A stretch of DNA of 64,000 bases from Myxocyprinus asiaticus (GCF_019703515.2 NC_059372.1:18085492-18149491); one strand, 5' to 3'. Positions 1 to 11,389 are shown, counted from the first letter of the stretch. Translations and numbers: made by a program. The notes: generated by a model not told the origin, from the letters alone.

Positions 1-39
1 CCTTCGGGGTCGATTGCCCAGTCACAGGCTGATGCAGAG

Positions 40-900
40 ATGACGGACATACTTTCCTGGGCGGCTGCGAGCGTCGGGCTAGAGTGGAACCCTCCACTCT
101 CCCCTGAACCCTCGCGGCTCGATGATTGTTTCCTGGGCTGCTCAAAGCAGCCACGCCCCACTCCAGTGCCTTTCTTCCCCGAAGTGCACAAGGAGCTGAC
201 AAAATTGTGGGAGGCACCTTTTACTGCCCGGTCCTGATTTCTCAGTTCCCCCGCCTTCACTACCCTCGATGGCGGGGCAGCCAGGAGCTATACGGCGATT
301 TCCCCGGTGGAAAAAGTGAACGCGGTGCACCTATGCCTGCAGAGTGCTGCCACCTGGTGTGGACGCCCAAAGCTCCCGTCCAAGCCCTGTAGGTTCACGT
401 CGTCCCTAAAAGCCAAAGCCTACAGCGCTGCTGGACAAGCCGCCTCTGCGCTGCATGCCATGGCTCTCCTGCAGGTTCACCAAGCCAAGGCGATAAAAGA
501 ACTACACGAGGGTAGTTCCGCCCCAGATCTGATGCAGGAACTGTGCTCGGCAACCGACACGGCGCAGTCTCTCGGGCGGACGATATCCACATTAGTGGTC
601 CAGGAGCGCCACCTTTGGCTCAACCTGGTCGAGATGGGTGAGGCCGACAAGACACAGTTCCTTGCTGCCCCCATCTCCTAGGCTGGCCTATTAGAGGTGA
701 AGCAGCAGATGGAGGCTATCCGGCATATCCTGCCCCGGCACGGCTCAAGATCCCATACCCCGTCTGCTGTGACTGCACCGGCTCCGCCGCAGCCCGCCCC
801 TTCGGCCCGGCCCCGGCGTGGAGCCCACCGCAGGAAGCAGACGCCACCCATCTCATGGCCGGCTGCCAAGAACCCACGTAAGTCTTCAAAGCACCCCTGA
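40..900 (+). pseudogene. DIRS gag-like ORF remnant, copy A
   Basis: Translations in two frames match the gag-like protein of copies B, C and D. Shared landmarks are LEWNPPLSPEPSRLDD followed by a basic Pro-rich stretch and VPFFPEVHKELT, then the later segment VVQERHLWLNLVEMGEADK. The frame shifts several times: 40-237, then 307-681, then a Pro/Arg-rich tail. The Cys/His N-terminus seen in copy D lies outside the window. Function is presumed nucleoprotein packaging, by analogy with DIRS ORF1. It cannot make a full protein. Confidence 0.75.
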
Positions 901-905
901 GACAG

Positions 906-1980
906 GTGACCCAGGTCCGACTCAGCTACACGATTCAGTTCGCCAGTTGTCCGCCCAGGTTCAGCAGTATCCACTTCACCTTAGAGAAGGACAAAAACAA
1001 TGCTACCTTGCATGCGGAGATCGCTACCCTCCTACAGAAGGGTGCGATAGAACCTGTCCCTCCGGCCAAGATGAAGAAGGGGTTTTACAGCCCCTACTTC
1101 ATCGTACCGGAAAAAGGCTGTGGATTGCGGCCAATCTTGGACCTGCGAGTACTGAACCGGGCTTTACACAGACTCCCGTTCAAGATGCTGACGCAAAAAC
1201 ACATTCTGGCGAGTGTCTGGCATCAAGATTGGTTCACGGCGGTAGACCTGAAGGACGCATACTTTCACGTCTCGATTCTACCTCGACACAGACCCTTCCT
1301 GCGATTTGCATTCGAAGGTCAGGCGTATTAGTACAAGGTCCTCCCTTTCGGCCTGTCCTTGTCCCCTTGCATCTTCATGAAGGTCTCATAGGCAGCTCTT
1401 GCCCCGTTAAGGGAAGTGGGCATTCGCATTCTCAACTATCTTGATGATTGGCTAATCCTAGCTCACCCTCGGGACATGTTGTGTGCACACAGCGACTTGG
1501 TGCTCTCGCACCTCAGCCGATTGGGGCTTCAGGTCAACTGGGAAAAGAGCAAGCTCCTCCCGGTTCAGAGCATCTCTTTTCTCGGTTTGGAGTTGGACTC
1601 AGTCTCTTTGACAGCGCGCCTCACGAATGACGTTCAAACAGAAAACAGCGGTTCCACTGAAACTCTTTCAGAGGCTCCTGGGGCATATGGCATCCTCAGT
1701 GGTGGCCACCCCACTCGGGTTGATGCATATGAGACCGCTTCAGCACTGGCTTCAGACTCGTATCCCAAGATGGGCATGGTGCCGCGGGACACATCGCGTG
1801 GTCATCACGCCAGTCTGTCACCGTCTCTTCAGCCCTTGGACCGACCTCTCATTTCTACAGGCAGGTGTTCCCCTAGAGCAGGTCTCCAGGTGCGTCGTGG
1901 TCACGACAGACGCCTCCAAAATGGGCTTGGGTGCTGTTTGCAATGGGCACGCAGCCGCCGGCTTATGGATGGAGGGACTC
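906..1980 (+). pseudogene. DIRS reverse transcriptase/RNase H, copy A, broken
   Basis: The reverse-transcriptase fingers and palm are clear: FYSPYFIVPEK, LRPILDLRVLNRAL, DWFTAVDLKDAYFHV and the catalytic NYLDDWLILAH. Two in-frame TAG stops interrupt it (1329-1331 and 1389-1391). A deletion near 1627 relative to copy C then shifts the frame into the thumb. The start of RNase H (VVVTTDASKMGLGAV, holding the first catalytic Asp) is present, but the ORF ends at the deletion junction near 1975. DIRS reverse transcriptase copies element RNA into DNA that becomes circular. This copy cannot encode a working enzyme. Confidence 0.88.
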
Positions 1981-2261
1981 CCCCCGACTAGACCTGGCGG
2001 CCCAGTTGGATAATTCCCCTTCTTTTTTAGGGAGTGGAAAAAAAGAAGGGGAAAAGAGGCCACGACTGGGTTAGCCTGTCTCTATCTTCTGGGTAGTCGA
2101 CTTGTCCCCAAAGGGCTGTTCGACACTCATAACTATGTTGGGGGAGGTTACGTGTCGGCCTGGTGCACTTGCAACTAGGCACACAGTTGTCTGCCCATCA
2201 CACAGTGCCAGTTCACATAACACAGTTCAGCCAGTTGCGGCATTTTGTATAGGGACCCCTA

Positions 2262-2363
2262 GTGTCACTACATCGACACAACGTCGAGTGAGTGACAGAT
2301 AGGGAATGTCCTGGTTACTTGCGGAACCTCTGTTCCCTGATGGAGGGAACGAGACGTTGTGTC
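2262..2363. repeat. DIRS internal complementary region, copy A
   Basis: Two segments lie back to back. The first (2262-2306) is the reverse complement of the left terminus seen in copies C and D (starting TTCCCTATCTGTCACTCACT). The second (about 2307-2363) is the reverse complement of the element's own right terminus (ending ...CAGGGAA...GTAACCAGGACG). This circle-junction arrangement is diagnostic of DIRS elements and is thought to template completion of the ends. Confidence 0.85.
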
Positions 2364-2457
2364 CCTCCTGCCACAACGCTGAACTACCCGCTGAAATGGC
2401 CGGACCTTGTCTCGGCTCCTCAGCATAAAACCTGAATGTGTGGTTGCATACCAGCTC

Positions 2458-2520
2458 CTTTTATACCCGTATGTCCGGGGGAGTGGCATGCAAATACCAC
2501 TCGCCAATTTTCATTGGCCT
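2458..2520 (-). promoter_or_regulatory. Promoter module in the right terminal repeat of DIRS A
   Basis: On the minus strand this holds inverted CCAAT boxes (CCAATgaaaATTGG), an octamer ATTTGCAT and TATAAAAG (2458-2465), in the same order and spacing as the left terminal repeats of copies C and D. It points into the element, antisense to the coding frames. Confidence 0.6.
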
Positions 2521-2636
2521 TTTATCAAAGACCAGAGGAGTTTCGGGCTCCCAAGAGTGACCCCTAGTGTCACTACATCGACACAACGTCTCATTCCCTC
2601 CATCAGGGAATGGAGGTTACGCAAGTAACCAGGACG

Positions 2637-3315
2637 TTCTCCATTATACGGGTTGGTGTGCATTTGTACCGCGGTTTAACTTATTCTGAAGTCTAGCGAC
2701 GCATCTAAAGTGTCTGGTTTAGACAGGCGGCATCACAACCTTCAACTAATGCACCTGTATCATGGCTCTGTAGTTGGATACAGCTCAATGTACAGAGCAG
2801 AGCAAGGGCGTTTTTACTCGCAGACCGGTCTCAAACTCTTAAATGTGCACCGTTTATCATTACAGCGCTGCGAGATCCAATGAGAAGCATGGTGCGAGAT
2901 TCGGAAAACATTTGAATTCAGCAGATAATTCTACATCACCACCCTTGAATTTATTATAGTTTCACTAACTGTACATTAGACAGAAGTAGACTCAAAATAA
3001 ATATTATCATATCACTACTTCAGCTCTATTAAATTTGTAATAGTCTACATTAGGGGAGTGAGAGAATATAATTCATTTTTGTTACAACTTATAAATGTTT
3101 ATATTTTGTATTTATTGTTTTTAAATGTGTTTAAGGTAGGCCTACTGTTTATAATTACAAAACTGCGATAATTTGTTTTATAGAAATCATGATACACCTA
3201 ACCGTGGTTGTGAACATCCATGCTTCCATGTGCTTACCATGGTCTACAAACATCACTGTTAAAACTATGAATAAATAAATACATTTAAATTATCATAAGG
3301 GCAAATGCAAAATAC
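2637..3315. other. AT-rich non-coding sequence
   Basis: No ORF with family similarity, splice structure or repeat architecture is visible. The sequence is rich in short A/T runs. Confidence 0.6.
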
Positions 3316-3735
3316 ACTTTTTTTTTTTCTCCCCAATTTGGAATGCCCAATTCCCAATGCTCTCTAAGTCCTCGTGGTGGTGTAGTGACTCACCTCAATC
3401 CTGGTGGCTGAGGACGAATCTGCTGCGTCTGAGACTGTCAATCTGCGCATCTTATCACGTGGCTTGTTGAGCGCGTTACGGAGGAGACGTGGAGCATGTG
3501 GAGGGCCACGCTATTCTCTGTGGCACACCACGTGCCAAACCGAGAGTGAGAATCGCATATTATAGCGACCATGAGGAGGTTACCCCATGTGACTCTACCC
3601 TCCCTAGCAACTAGGCCAATTTGGTTGCTTAGGAGAACTGGCTGGAGTCACTCAGCATGCCCTGGATTTGAACTCGCGACTCCAGGGGTGGCAGTCAGCA
3701 TCAATACTCGCTGAGCTACCCAGGCCCCCCTAAAT
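3316..3735 (-). mobile_element. tRNA-derived SINE, cyprinid type
   Basis: On the minus strand the element begins near 3735 with a tRNA-like head. It has an A-box-like GTAGCTCAGCGAG and a B-box-like GAGTTCAAATCC, followed by a roughly 330-bp unrelated body. It ends in a poly(A) seen as the T run at 3319-3329. Overall layout (head, body, A tail) and the head sequence resemble the HAmo-type SINEs of carps. The family name is from memory and unverified. Confidence 0.75.
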
Positions 3736-4673
3736 ACACTTTTTTTTAAGATGAAATATAAATACGTCATTCCTAAATGCGTCAATACTTTAGCTTAAAA
3801 AACAGGCTAAAAATATATATGTTTTGATTGTAAAAAAATATAACTGATTTGGTTTGCCTTCAGAAATTCCAAGAGATGACTAATTTGAATCAGTAAGCAC
3901 CTGATGAAAGGAGTTCCAACTCAGTCATGTCAGAATGGGGTAAGGGAATAAAGTAGGGGGGCGTTCATACAAAAAAGGTTGAGAACCACTGGCCTAGCAG
4001 TTCACATACTTTTTCCAACCTACACTGTGAATGTTTGAATGATATTTTAAATATTTACAAGAACAACACAATAATCTGTGTTATTTGTTAAAACAGTTTG
4101 TGTTTGTTCATTATTGTAACTTAGATGAAGATCAAAACAGATTTGAAGACAAATGTATACAAAAATGCAGGTAATTCCAAAGGGTTCACATACATTTTCT
4201 TGCCACTTGTACATGCACAAGAATATTCCCATATCAATTAGAATTTGGTCATATTCTGATTATGTAGGAGTGATTGAAACACATTAACCTGATTGCCATA
4301 ACTATACGCCAATATTCCTGTTTCTAGAAATCTGAATAAAACAGTTCGGCATATGCCTGTATTCATCAGAATTTTGTGTTGTGTAAACACCACTATATCT
4401 ATGCATGTCAAAACAAAAGTAATTGGATAAAAAATACACAAAGGATTAAATGCATACAGGAATATTCCAATAGCTGTGGAGCATGTACACATATTTTTCA
4501 GACATATTTAAAGAATATGGACTTTAACTGGAAAATGATGTTCACTTTGACTGTTTATAAAAACATCTGTTTAGGAAGTATCTGAATAAAGAACATAACT
4601 TTAAACGTAAATGCAAAACACTTTGATATTAAACACTACAGTACACTACATACAGTAGAGGCTTGTAAACTAC
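3736..4673. other. Non-coding sequence next to the last masp2 exon found
   Basis: This would be masp2 intron. The motif GGTTGAGAACCACTGG near 3977-3992 resembles the terminus of Charlie-like hAT elements, and the sequence to its left is probably a decayed copy. No CCP (sushi) or protease exon could be recognised on the minus strand. Confidence 0.5.
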
Positions 4674-4820
4674 CTGTGCTGGTATACTTGATTTTCCAGC
4701 CTTTGCTTTTCCTGAGCCATCTGCACGGAAGGTCACATGCACTTTGTGTGTGCCTGTCTCTATTTTTTCTGGCGGAGTCTTCCCGCAAAATGGACCATAC
4801 TCCCTCCCACCTGCAGTGAT
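4674..4820 (-). CDS. masp2: MASP2 exon, second half of CUB2, with an apparent one-base deletion
   Basis: Translation starts ITAGGREYGPFCGKTPPEK directly after the acceptor CATCAG and matches the second half of MASP2 CUB2. From the A run at 4707-4710 the family-like reading continues only in the next frame (SKGWKIKYTST, matching the conserved GWKIHYTST of MASP2) to a good donor CAG|GTAG. The exon is 147 bp. A phase 0 to phase 1 exon would need 3n+1 bases, so one A seems to be missing from the run. Either the gene is damaged here or this is a homopolymer sequencing error. CUB2 forms the MASP dimer/MBL-binding region with CUB1-EGF. Confidence 0.8.
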
Positions 4821-5490
4821 CTGATGAGCAGAAACAAGACAGAGATTATTTTACTCAGGCAGCTGAGGTGGACCATTTGAATTGTCAGTGTATACAAATG
4901 GCAACAGATAAACAAGTCTCCAGGGAGGTGGGAGGGTGAGCAGAAATAATAGGCAGTTGTGGAGGGCATGATAGGGCATACATTATGTATTCAACAGCCT
5001 TCAGGTCAGTGATTAGTGGTGTAGTTTGATGCTTAACATCAGTGCTGAGGAGACCATATTTGTTTTTAGAGGCAAAGAGGCAGAATGGAGATAGCCATAA
5101 AAAGGCATTTAATGCCATGACAAATATAGTTTTCAGTCATTAAAACACATGAGCTTGGATGCAGAGGATAAAAACAAGTTCTGAAAAACAAGCACTCTGG
5201 CACACTTATCATGTTTATATTCATGGAGAGGCAATCTTCTCTGAGTAAACCACTCTAAAATCACAATAGAATGCATGTTATATCTCTCGTCACACAATAA
5301 TTTTAGCGGAATTTTTTTCCTATAGTCTTTAATATTTAGTGCAACATTCTAATTGCTTTCAAAAGTACAAAACCATTTAAATGTGCAATGATATTAATAA
5401 CCGTTTAAAATATTTTAGCAAATGTAAATTGATTTATGAATCTTCTTTGAGTTCTATAGAATATAGCATTTGTAATAGTAGGAATAGCAG

Positions 5491-6094
5491 AAGAATAGGA
5501 GTAGTTTACCCAAAAATGACATTTCTGAATAATTTATTAACATTTATGTCATACCAAACTCGCATGACTTTCTTTGTGGAACACAAAAGGAAATGATAGG
5601 CATAATGTTCACAATGCTCTTTACCATACAGTAAAAAGGGATGGGGCTGTCAACATCCCAAAAGGACAAAAAAGTAGAATAAAAGTCCCTTTTTTGGTGG
5701 AGGAAAATGGTGTTCCAGTGAGGATGAGAAGCATTTTCAAATAAAAATGTATTAGTGTAGGCATGTCCTTAAACTGTTTTTTGCTAAATATCTTGATACT
5801 GTAATTGGTCATGAAACATGTGAGAATGATGTTTGACCTCAAACCTGACATGACATGACTTGATTTGCCAAATTTGAATGTACGCAATGGCTAATGAGAT
5901 TTGAATGCTATGGTAGCAGGGGAGATTTTCACCATTTGACAATTTTAATCTGAAAAGGAACAGCACCATCGACCTTCTGTAAAATATCTTCCTTAGTGTT
6001 CCACATAAGGAAGAAAACAATTTGGGTTTGGAACGACATGAGGGTGAGTAAATTATGACAAACTTTTCATTTTTGGGTAATACTATTCTTTTAA
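5491..6094. mobile_element. Palindromic MITE in a masp2 intron
   Basis: Inverted arms: the left arm near 5501 reads GTAGTTTACCCAAAAATGA, and the right arm near 6040-6090 reads GGGTGAGTAAATTATGAC then TTTTTGGGTAATACTATTC. Both arms include the GACTTTCTT/GTGGAAC motif typical of the fish family with TTAAAGGGATAGTTCACCC ends. The loop carries extra AT-rich sequence. Confidence 0.65.
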
Positions 6095-6293
6095 CTCTTA
6101 AATAAACTCATGAATTAAGTCTCTAAATACTTGTCATAAGGCTTGGCAAACTCTTCAATATATATATTTTCAGATAGAGGTGTAGAGAATTCCTGAAGCA
6201 CCCACAAGTCCCCCATTATAGCTGTTGTTTTAGGCTTGATGTACCACCCCAGCTGGATTGCTATTAGTGCTTGCTGATTGTGAAATAACCAAC

Positions 6294-6490
6294 CTTGAGT
6301 ATGTCATAAGGGCAAGGGATTTCAGGATGAGCCTCCACATCAAATGGGTCCTGGAAGTCCAGGGTCACTTGGAAGCCTTCTGTCAGGCTGATAGTGTAAT
6401 CACACTGGCTCATCTTTGGGTAAACACCTGGGTACTCTGGACTGCTCAGTTCTCCTGACCTCTCCTGAAACACCTGCCCACTACACTCAA
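6294..6490 (-). CDS. masp2: MASP2 exon, first half of CUB2
   Basis: The exon reads [20 protein letters not shown] and later [17 protein letters not shown]. This is far closer to MASP2 ([19 protein letters not shown]) than to MASP1, which fixes the gene identity. The acceptor is CACTGTAG and the donor is AAG|GTTGG. Its 197 bp complete the split codon left by the EGF exon and end in phase 0, exactly as the next exon needs. It includes the conserved CUB cysteines and the CPYD motif. Confidence 0.92.
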
Positions 6491-7751
6491 CTACAGTGGA
6501 AGAAATGCATTTTTAAACTCACTGACAACTGTCCAAAGCACACGCACATAAATTCTACAGATAACAATCCATGCCACATTTAACACTGAGGTCCACAGGA
6601 AATTGCAACATTGATTCAGGACACTTAGAGGTAAATAAACCTTTCATCCTGTAAAATGGCCAGAGAAACAGCTGTCTGTCAATATCTTTATACTACTTAC
6701 TATCTTAATAGTGTCATTTATGAAGAGCTACAAACATTTTGATTACCAAAACAAGTCAATTTGGCCAATGCTAATTCTAACAGTTTAGATTACTAAATGA
6801 GATACAAAATTCTCATCAGAGCCCAGATGAACAAAACAATAACTTTTTTGAGGTAATCAAGCATATACTTTTGACATGTTAACTTATTCCTTAAAGCTAA
6901 AGTGTGTAATTTTTATGTAACTAGCGTAACCAAATGGAATTTCAAAAATAATTCCGAACACTCCTCTTCTGCAATGGTCAGCCAAACAGAGAGCTCTGCC
7001 CAAATCTTTCGCCATTGGTTGAGCCAGTGTTGCTGTGCTGGGCTGGTTGGAATGCAGAGCAATGTTTTGAAAGTGCCACAGAGCCTCAGTGTTTACACTT
7101 TGTGTTGAAATCGACCTACAAATGGCTTACTTATAGTTGTCTCTGCATATAAGTTGAGATAGGAGACAGTATTTTAACAACAAAATTACACAGTTCACCT
7201 TTACATTTAAATATATACTACCCCAACAAAAATCTGCTGCAGTTTATTCTTAACTAAAACAGATGTTACAAAAACTGCAATAAATTGGGCATCTCATCTG
7301 AGGAGGGCAAAGGTCTGGTAATTCATATGATTAAATGATTCAGACACAAGTCATTGTTTCTGTCTTCCCTTCTGTGCAGCATGATGTGATGTCTCTATCT
7401 ACCCCAAAGAAAAACAATTAAGAGGCATGTCTGGGCTAGTAATTGTGATTAATTACCCACCATTAGCACAGTATTACAGCTTGAAACAGGCATACATTTT
7501 CCCCTGATCTCTATAACGCTGCTCCCTCAGGAACCAATGCTAATTAACCTGGACCCACTTAGACTGACAGAGATCAACTGCTTCATACAGGCATGCTAGC
7601 AAGATGCTGCACATCACTCTGTAGCTGAAGTATGCTGCAGGCTAAAGCTAGTAAACTCTATCCAGAACTGCAGTGAACATTACCACTTTATATTAGGTTT
7701 GGGGGAGGGGCACTTAAATGGTCACTTGGAGACTAATCCATTTACTATAAC
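6491..7751. other. masp2 intron sequence
   Basis: AT-rich with no coding signal. Positions 6900-7110 resemble a dispersed non-coding repeat but could not be assigned. Confidence 0.5.
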
Positions 7752-7808
7752 TTTAAAGGGATAGTTCACCCAAAAATGAAAATTATGTCATAATGTAATC
7801 ACCATTAT

Positions 7809-8573
7809 ACGGAGCCTTAGAGGACAGGGAGGAATTTTTTTCCGCAATAGTTTACGTTCCCACGCAAAAAATTTGCGTTCCCTCGTAAAAGTTTACGTTC
7901 CCTCACAATTATATGCATTCCCCCTCAATAAGTGTTTCCTCACATGCAAACTATTGCAAGGGCATGTAAAACTTATTATGAGGGAATGCACTCTATTGCG
8001 AGGGAAAGCAAACTATTGAGAGGGAATGCAAAGCGCATTGCGAGGGAAAGCATACTATTGTGAGGGCACACAAACTTATTGCGAGGGAACGCAAACTAAT
8101 GTGAGGGAACACAAACCAATGTGAGGGCATGCAAAATTTATTGCGAGGGAATGCAAACTATTGCGAGGGCTCTCAAAAGTTTTTGCAAGGGAGCACAAAC
8201 TAATGTGAAGGAATGCAAACTACCGAGAGAGCATGCAAAACTTATTGTGAAGGAACGCAAACTATTGAGAGGGCTCGCAAAACGTATTGTGTGGGAATGC
8301 AAACTAATGTAAGGGAACGCAAACTATTGCGAAGGAACGCAATCTATTGCGAAGGAACACAAAAACTTATTGTCAAGGAACGCAAACTATTGTGAGGCAG
8401 CGCAAAATGTAATTATGAGAGCATGCAAAACTTGATGCGACGGGAACGCAAACTATTGTGAGGAAAAAAATAAAAATTGCATATAAAAATTTATTGCAAG
8501 GTTATTCAAATCTTATTGCGGGGCATGCAAAACTATTTCAGAAAAATCCTTCCCTGTCCTCGAAGAGGCTCCG
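7809..8573. mobile_element. Fold-back element with terminal inverted repeats, nested in the MITE
   Basis: Termini are inverted copies of each other: ACGGAGCCTTAGAGGACAGG at the left, and CCTGTCCTCGAAGAGGCTCCG read toward the right edge, each followed inward by a GGAATTTTT/AAAAATCC stretch and an AAACTATT-type motif. Flanks are ACCATTAT (7801-7808) and ACCATCAT (8574-8581), an 8-bp near-duplication consistent with a hAT-like insertion. It has no coding capacity. Confidence 0.7.
7838..8540. repeat. Degenerate minisatellite of about 20-24 bp inside the fold-back element
   Basis: The core GCGAGGGAACGCAAACTATT recurs roughly thirty times with drift (GAGGGCATGCAAAACTTATT, GAAGGAACGCAAACTATT). The first three to five units, to about 7945, are in the opposite orientation (AATAGTTTACGTTCCC, TTTGCGTTCCCTCG), so the array itself is an inverted repeat. 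Short ORFs at 8121-8395 are artefacts of the repeat period. Confidence 0.85.
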
Positions 8574-8763
8574 ACCATCATGTTGTTCCAAACCTGTATG
8601 ACTTTCTTCCATAGAATGAAAGTGAATGGTGACCTAGGCTGTCATTCAGCCTAACATCTCCTTCTGTGTAACATGGAAGAAAGAAAGTCATATGGGTTTG
8701 GAACAACATGGGAGTGAGTAAATGATGACAGAATTGTATTTTTGAGTGAGCAATCCCTTTAAG

Positions 8764-9339
8764 GGAAACAAATGAAAATGTGCACACAAATCCCAATACA
8801 ATACATTCTATATTTTTCTGTATAAAGCTTCTATATCCTGTAGAGAAAGTCCCTGCACTAAGTTGTGACCATTCTATCAATGATATAACAAACAACACTA
8901 CAATTTGGTGACTCCATTTCTTTTGCAATTACAGCCTATGCTATATCAATCAGGAGCTGTTGACAGCGCTGATAGATAGTGTTTGGTGAGCCGTGGCAGC
9001 CCAGCCTGCTGCTGTGACCGCAGTTTCAGTCTGTGTCTGTGATGTACAACATTCAATATTTGCAGCATAAATCATAGAATTGAGCTCTATGACAATATTT
9101 CCTTAAAATAATAGGGTTTGCTCAGATCTCACAAAGTTTTGTTTCTTTAAAAGCATTTTTGAAAATACAGTACAAAGTTTTAATTTTAATTTCTAAACAA
9201 TCAGATAGAGTCTGCTTCTCAAATACGTGTGTTTATTGCTTGGAGCAGTACAATTGCTACTGTAATAAAACTATTAAATACATAAAATAAAAAGTAAATT
9301 AAATTATATTACTGCTAGTCAAACTATAGTTTTACCCAT
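8764..9339. other. masp2 intron sequence
   Basis: AT-rich, no coding or element structure recognised. Confidence 0.5.
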
Positions 9340-9600
9340 GATGCCTTACATAAAAAAGGTCTTTGGCATACCTTGTTACAGTGAAGGTATCAGATGGTGA
9401 AACCATTGTACTTTGATATATACCATGGTCTTGAAAAAGTACCATATTCATATTCAGTGGTATTTCTATGGTACTCCAAGGTACTTAAAAGAATACCATG
9501 GTGTTACCATACTACATGTTGTAAGCCATGGTATGACAATGGGACAGTATTAAAAAAAAACATTGTAATACTATGGTACTTTTCTGTAAGTGTGTTTAGG
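9340..9600. repeat. Interspersed ACCATGGTA-type repeat
   Basis: At least six variants of TACCATGGTA/ATGGTACTTT occur in both orientations within 260 bp (for example ATACCATGGTCTTG, GAATACCATGGTGTTACC, ACTATGGTACTTTTCTG). This resembles the degenerate ends and body of a small fish DNA transposon. Exact limits are uncertain. Confidence 0.5.
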
Positions 9601-9899
9601 CAGAAACCATTTAGGAGCATTTTTGCAACACAATCAGAGTAAAATACAATAAATAAAGTCATTAAGAATTGATGGTCTTTTACAAGTACATTTTTCATGA
9701 GAGCAAAATTCATTTAAGCATTCTCTACTGGTTCAAAGTCCCTCTCAGGCTATTCATTACTTTATTTATTGTATAACTTGCTATTTTGTGCAAATGAATG
9801 TACACCACACCTCAGCATAAATCACAGTGTCAGATCACAGATTTAATGAGCAGAGTAACTACAGGCCAATGTTATCATCTGTTCTGGTATCAGTCTTAC

Positions 9900-10031
9900 C
9901 AGTGCAGTGTCTTCTTTCAGGGTGGAGCTGGTATTCCAATCTACAAGAGCAGTAAAATCCCTCCACATAATTATGGCAATTATGGTCACACATGGGCTCT
10001 CCATCCACAGTGTTTTGGCACTCATCAATGT
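9900..10031 (-). CDS. masp2: MASP2 exon, calcium-binding EGF-like domain
   Basis: Encodes [20 protein letters not shown] then [14 protein letters not shown] and RRHCT. It has the DxDEC calcium-binding start, six cysteines, and the CxNx4FxCxC pattern that allows Asn hydroxylation. The acceptor is TTTACAG and the donor is CTG|GTAAG. The 132 bp join in phase 1 on both sides, as usual for EGF exons. In MASP2 this domain bridges CUB1 and CUB2 for calcium-dependent dimerisation and binding to mannan-binding lectin and ficolins. Confidence 0.93.
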
Positions 10032-10306
10032 CTGTAAAGAGTGAAAAGAGGCCGTTTAGCAACAGTTTTCATTAGCACTACTCTCAAGGATTTTGGGCCA
10101 TATAATGAAGATAAGTCTATCTAAATGGTTTCATGTGATCAAATGCTAAATATGGCTTATTTTTATGAAATATATTCAATTGAGAGTAATTGGCAATATT
10201 TATAGTCAGTGACAACTACACAAGATTTTAAAATATATTATTGTAAAATAAACTAATTGACTATTAAGGGAGAGACAGCAAGCAGTGAATCCATTGACTC
10301 CATCAC

Positions 10307-10484
10307 CTTCTGTGGAATAAAATGCCTGGAAGCCTGTGAATTGATCCTCATTGGAGTAATCTGATCTGAAGAGCACAGACATTGTGTTGGTGGCAGAATA
10401 GATGACAGTGTTTTTGGGTGCATCACCATAATTTTTCTCTACCTCACCACAGAACCAAACTGTCTCATTGCCTTCCGTGAACAC
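10307..10484 (-). CDS. masp2: MASP2 exon, second half of CUB1
   Basis: Encodes [14 protein letters not shown] near the start and [20 protein letters not shown] near the end, the most conserved block of MASP CUB1 (human MASP2 has [18 protein letters not shown]). The acceptor is TTTCCAG and the donor is AAG|GTGATG. At 178 bp it enters in phase 0 and leaves in phase 1, matching its neighbours. No frame damage. Confidence 0.93.
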
Positions 10485-11389
10485 CTGGAAACCAGTTGAC
10501 AGTTTCAGCAAGTAAAGCATTATACAAGTAATAATAAATATAAGCATACATGATTTATTCCCTGAATTTGCATAAAAAGCTCACATAATCAACATTTACA
10601 CTAGCATATCCATAGGGAACTACAGTACAGTGCAGTGTAATACATAATAGAGTGGTTTGATAAAATGTTCATAAAGTTTTTCAGAGCTTTTCATCAGTTA
10701 AAAATTATTTTTATTATCTAAATTGATTTTATTTAGCAAATGAAACTTAAGTGCGATGACAAAGCAAAGTATTATTATTAGCAAGATACGCATGTAGGCC
10801 TATATTGCATTACACTTGCATGTAGGGTTGCCACCCACCCCATAAAACAAAGCATTGTTCTGTATTTAAAAATGAAATTATGCGTACCGTATCAAATCAA
10901 TTCGGGATATGATCTGACAAATTAATTACATTTGTAAAAAGGGAGAAATTATAGAATCTATTGGGGTAAAAACATTTGAAAACCAATACACACTGTTTAG
11001 CTGGCATTTAGCCATACCATCAGATTCCTGATTAAAGTCTGATTTGAATTTGCATTGATATTGACTTTCTCAATGCAATTCCATGGCATTTTCCAAGTAT
11101 TTTAAAACACATTTAAAATGATTGCCTTATCCATTGCCAAATGCAAATTAAATTAACATTTTTATTTACCATTTCTCTTTTCCACAGGTGGCCTATGTGT
11201 ACTGTACAATGGAATCTTATATTATTTGTATATTCATTGTAGACTCAATATTACATGATTTCGTGTTTGCTATCTGTGATGTCCTAAAATATATAGCTTA
11301 ATCCAGAAACTCAAGTTATGCGTTTTTATGCATATATATCCCATAAAATTATGCCATACTGCATGGTCTGTTTAAGACATGGATCTAAC
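10485..11389. other. masp2 intron
   Basis: AT-rich, no other feature seen. Confidence 0.6.

Larger units (their letters stand above)
1..2636 (+). mobile_element. DIRS retrotransposon copy A, truncated by the window edge and internally deleted
   Basis: GC-rich block against an AT-rich background. Reading 5'->3' it holds the end of a gag-like ORF, a reverse transcriptase, the start of RNase H, then jumps near 1975 straight into the 3' non-coding region. It closes with an internal complementary region (2262-2363) and a right terminal repeat ending at about 2636. The same order and near-identical sequence recur in three other copies. The rest of RNase H and the whole tyrosine recombinase are deleted. 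The left terminal repeat lies outside the window. No flanking target duplication is expected for this class. Confidence 0.9.
7752..8763. mobile_element. Fish palindromic MITE (TTAAAGGGATAGTTCACCC ends), split by another element
   Basis: Left arm 7752-7808 begins TTAAAGGGATAGTTCACCC. Right arm 8574-8763 ends in the complementary form (GAGTGAGTAAATGATGAC ... CCCTTTAAGGG). The right part also contains an inner pair, CCAAACCTGTATGACTTTCTT near 8588 against AAAGTCATATGGGTTTGG near 8685. The centre is occupied by the fold-back insertion at 7809-8573. Family resembles the zebrafish Angel-type fold-back elements. Confidence 0.75.

Noticed and set aside
8121..8395. Overlapping ORFs of 60-63 codons with repeating MQT..CKTYCEG pattern
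   Set aside because: They arise from the minisatellite period; no promoter or family similarity.
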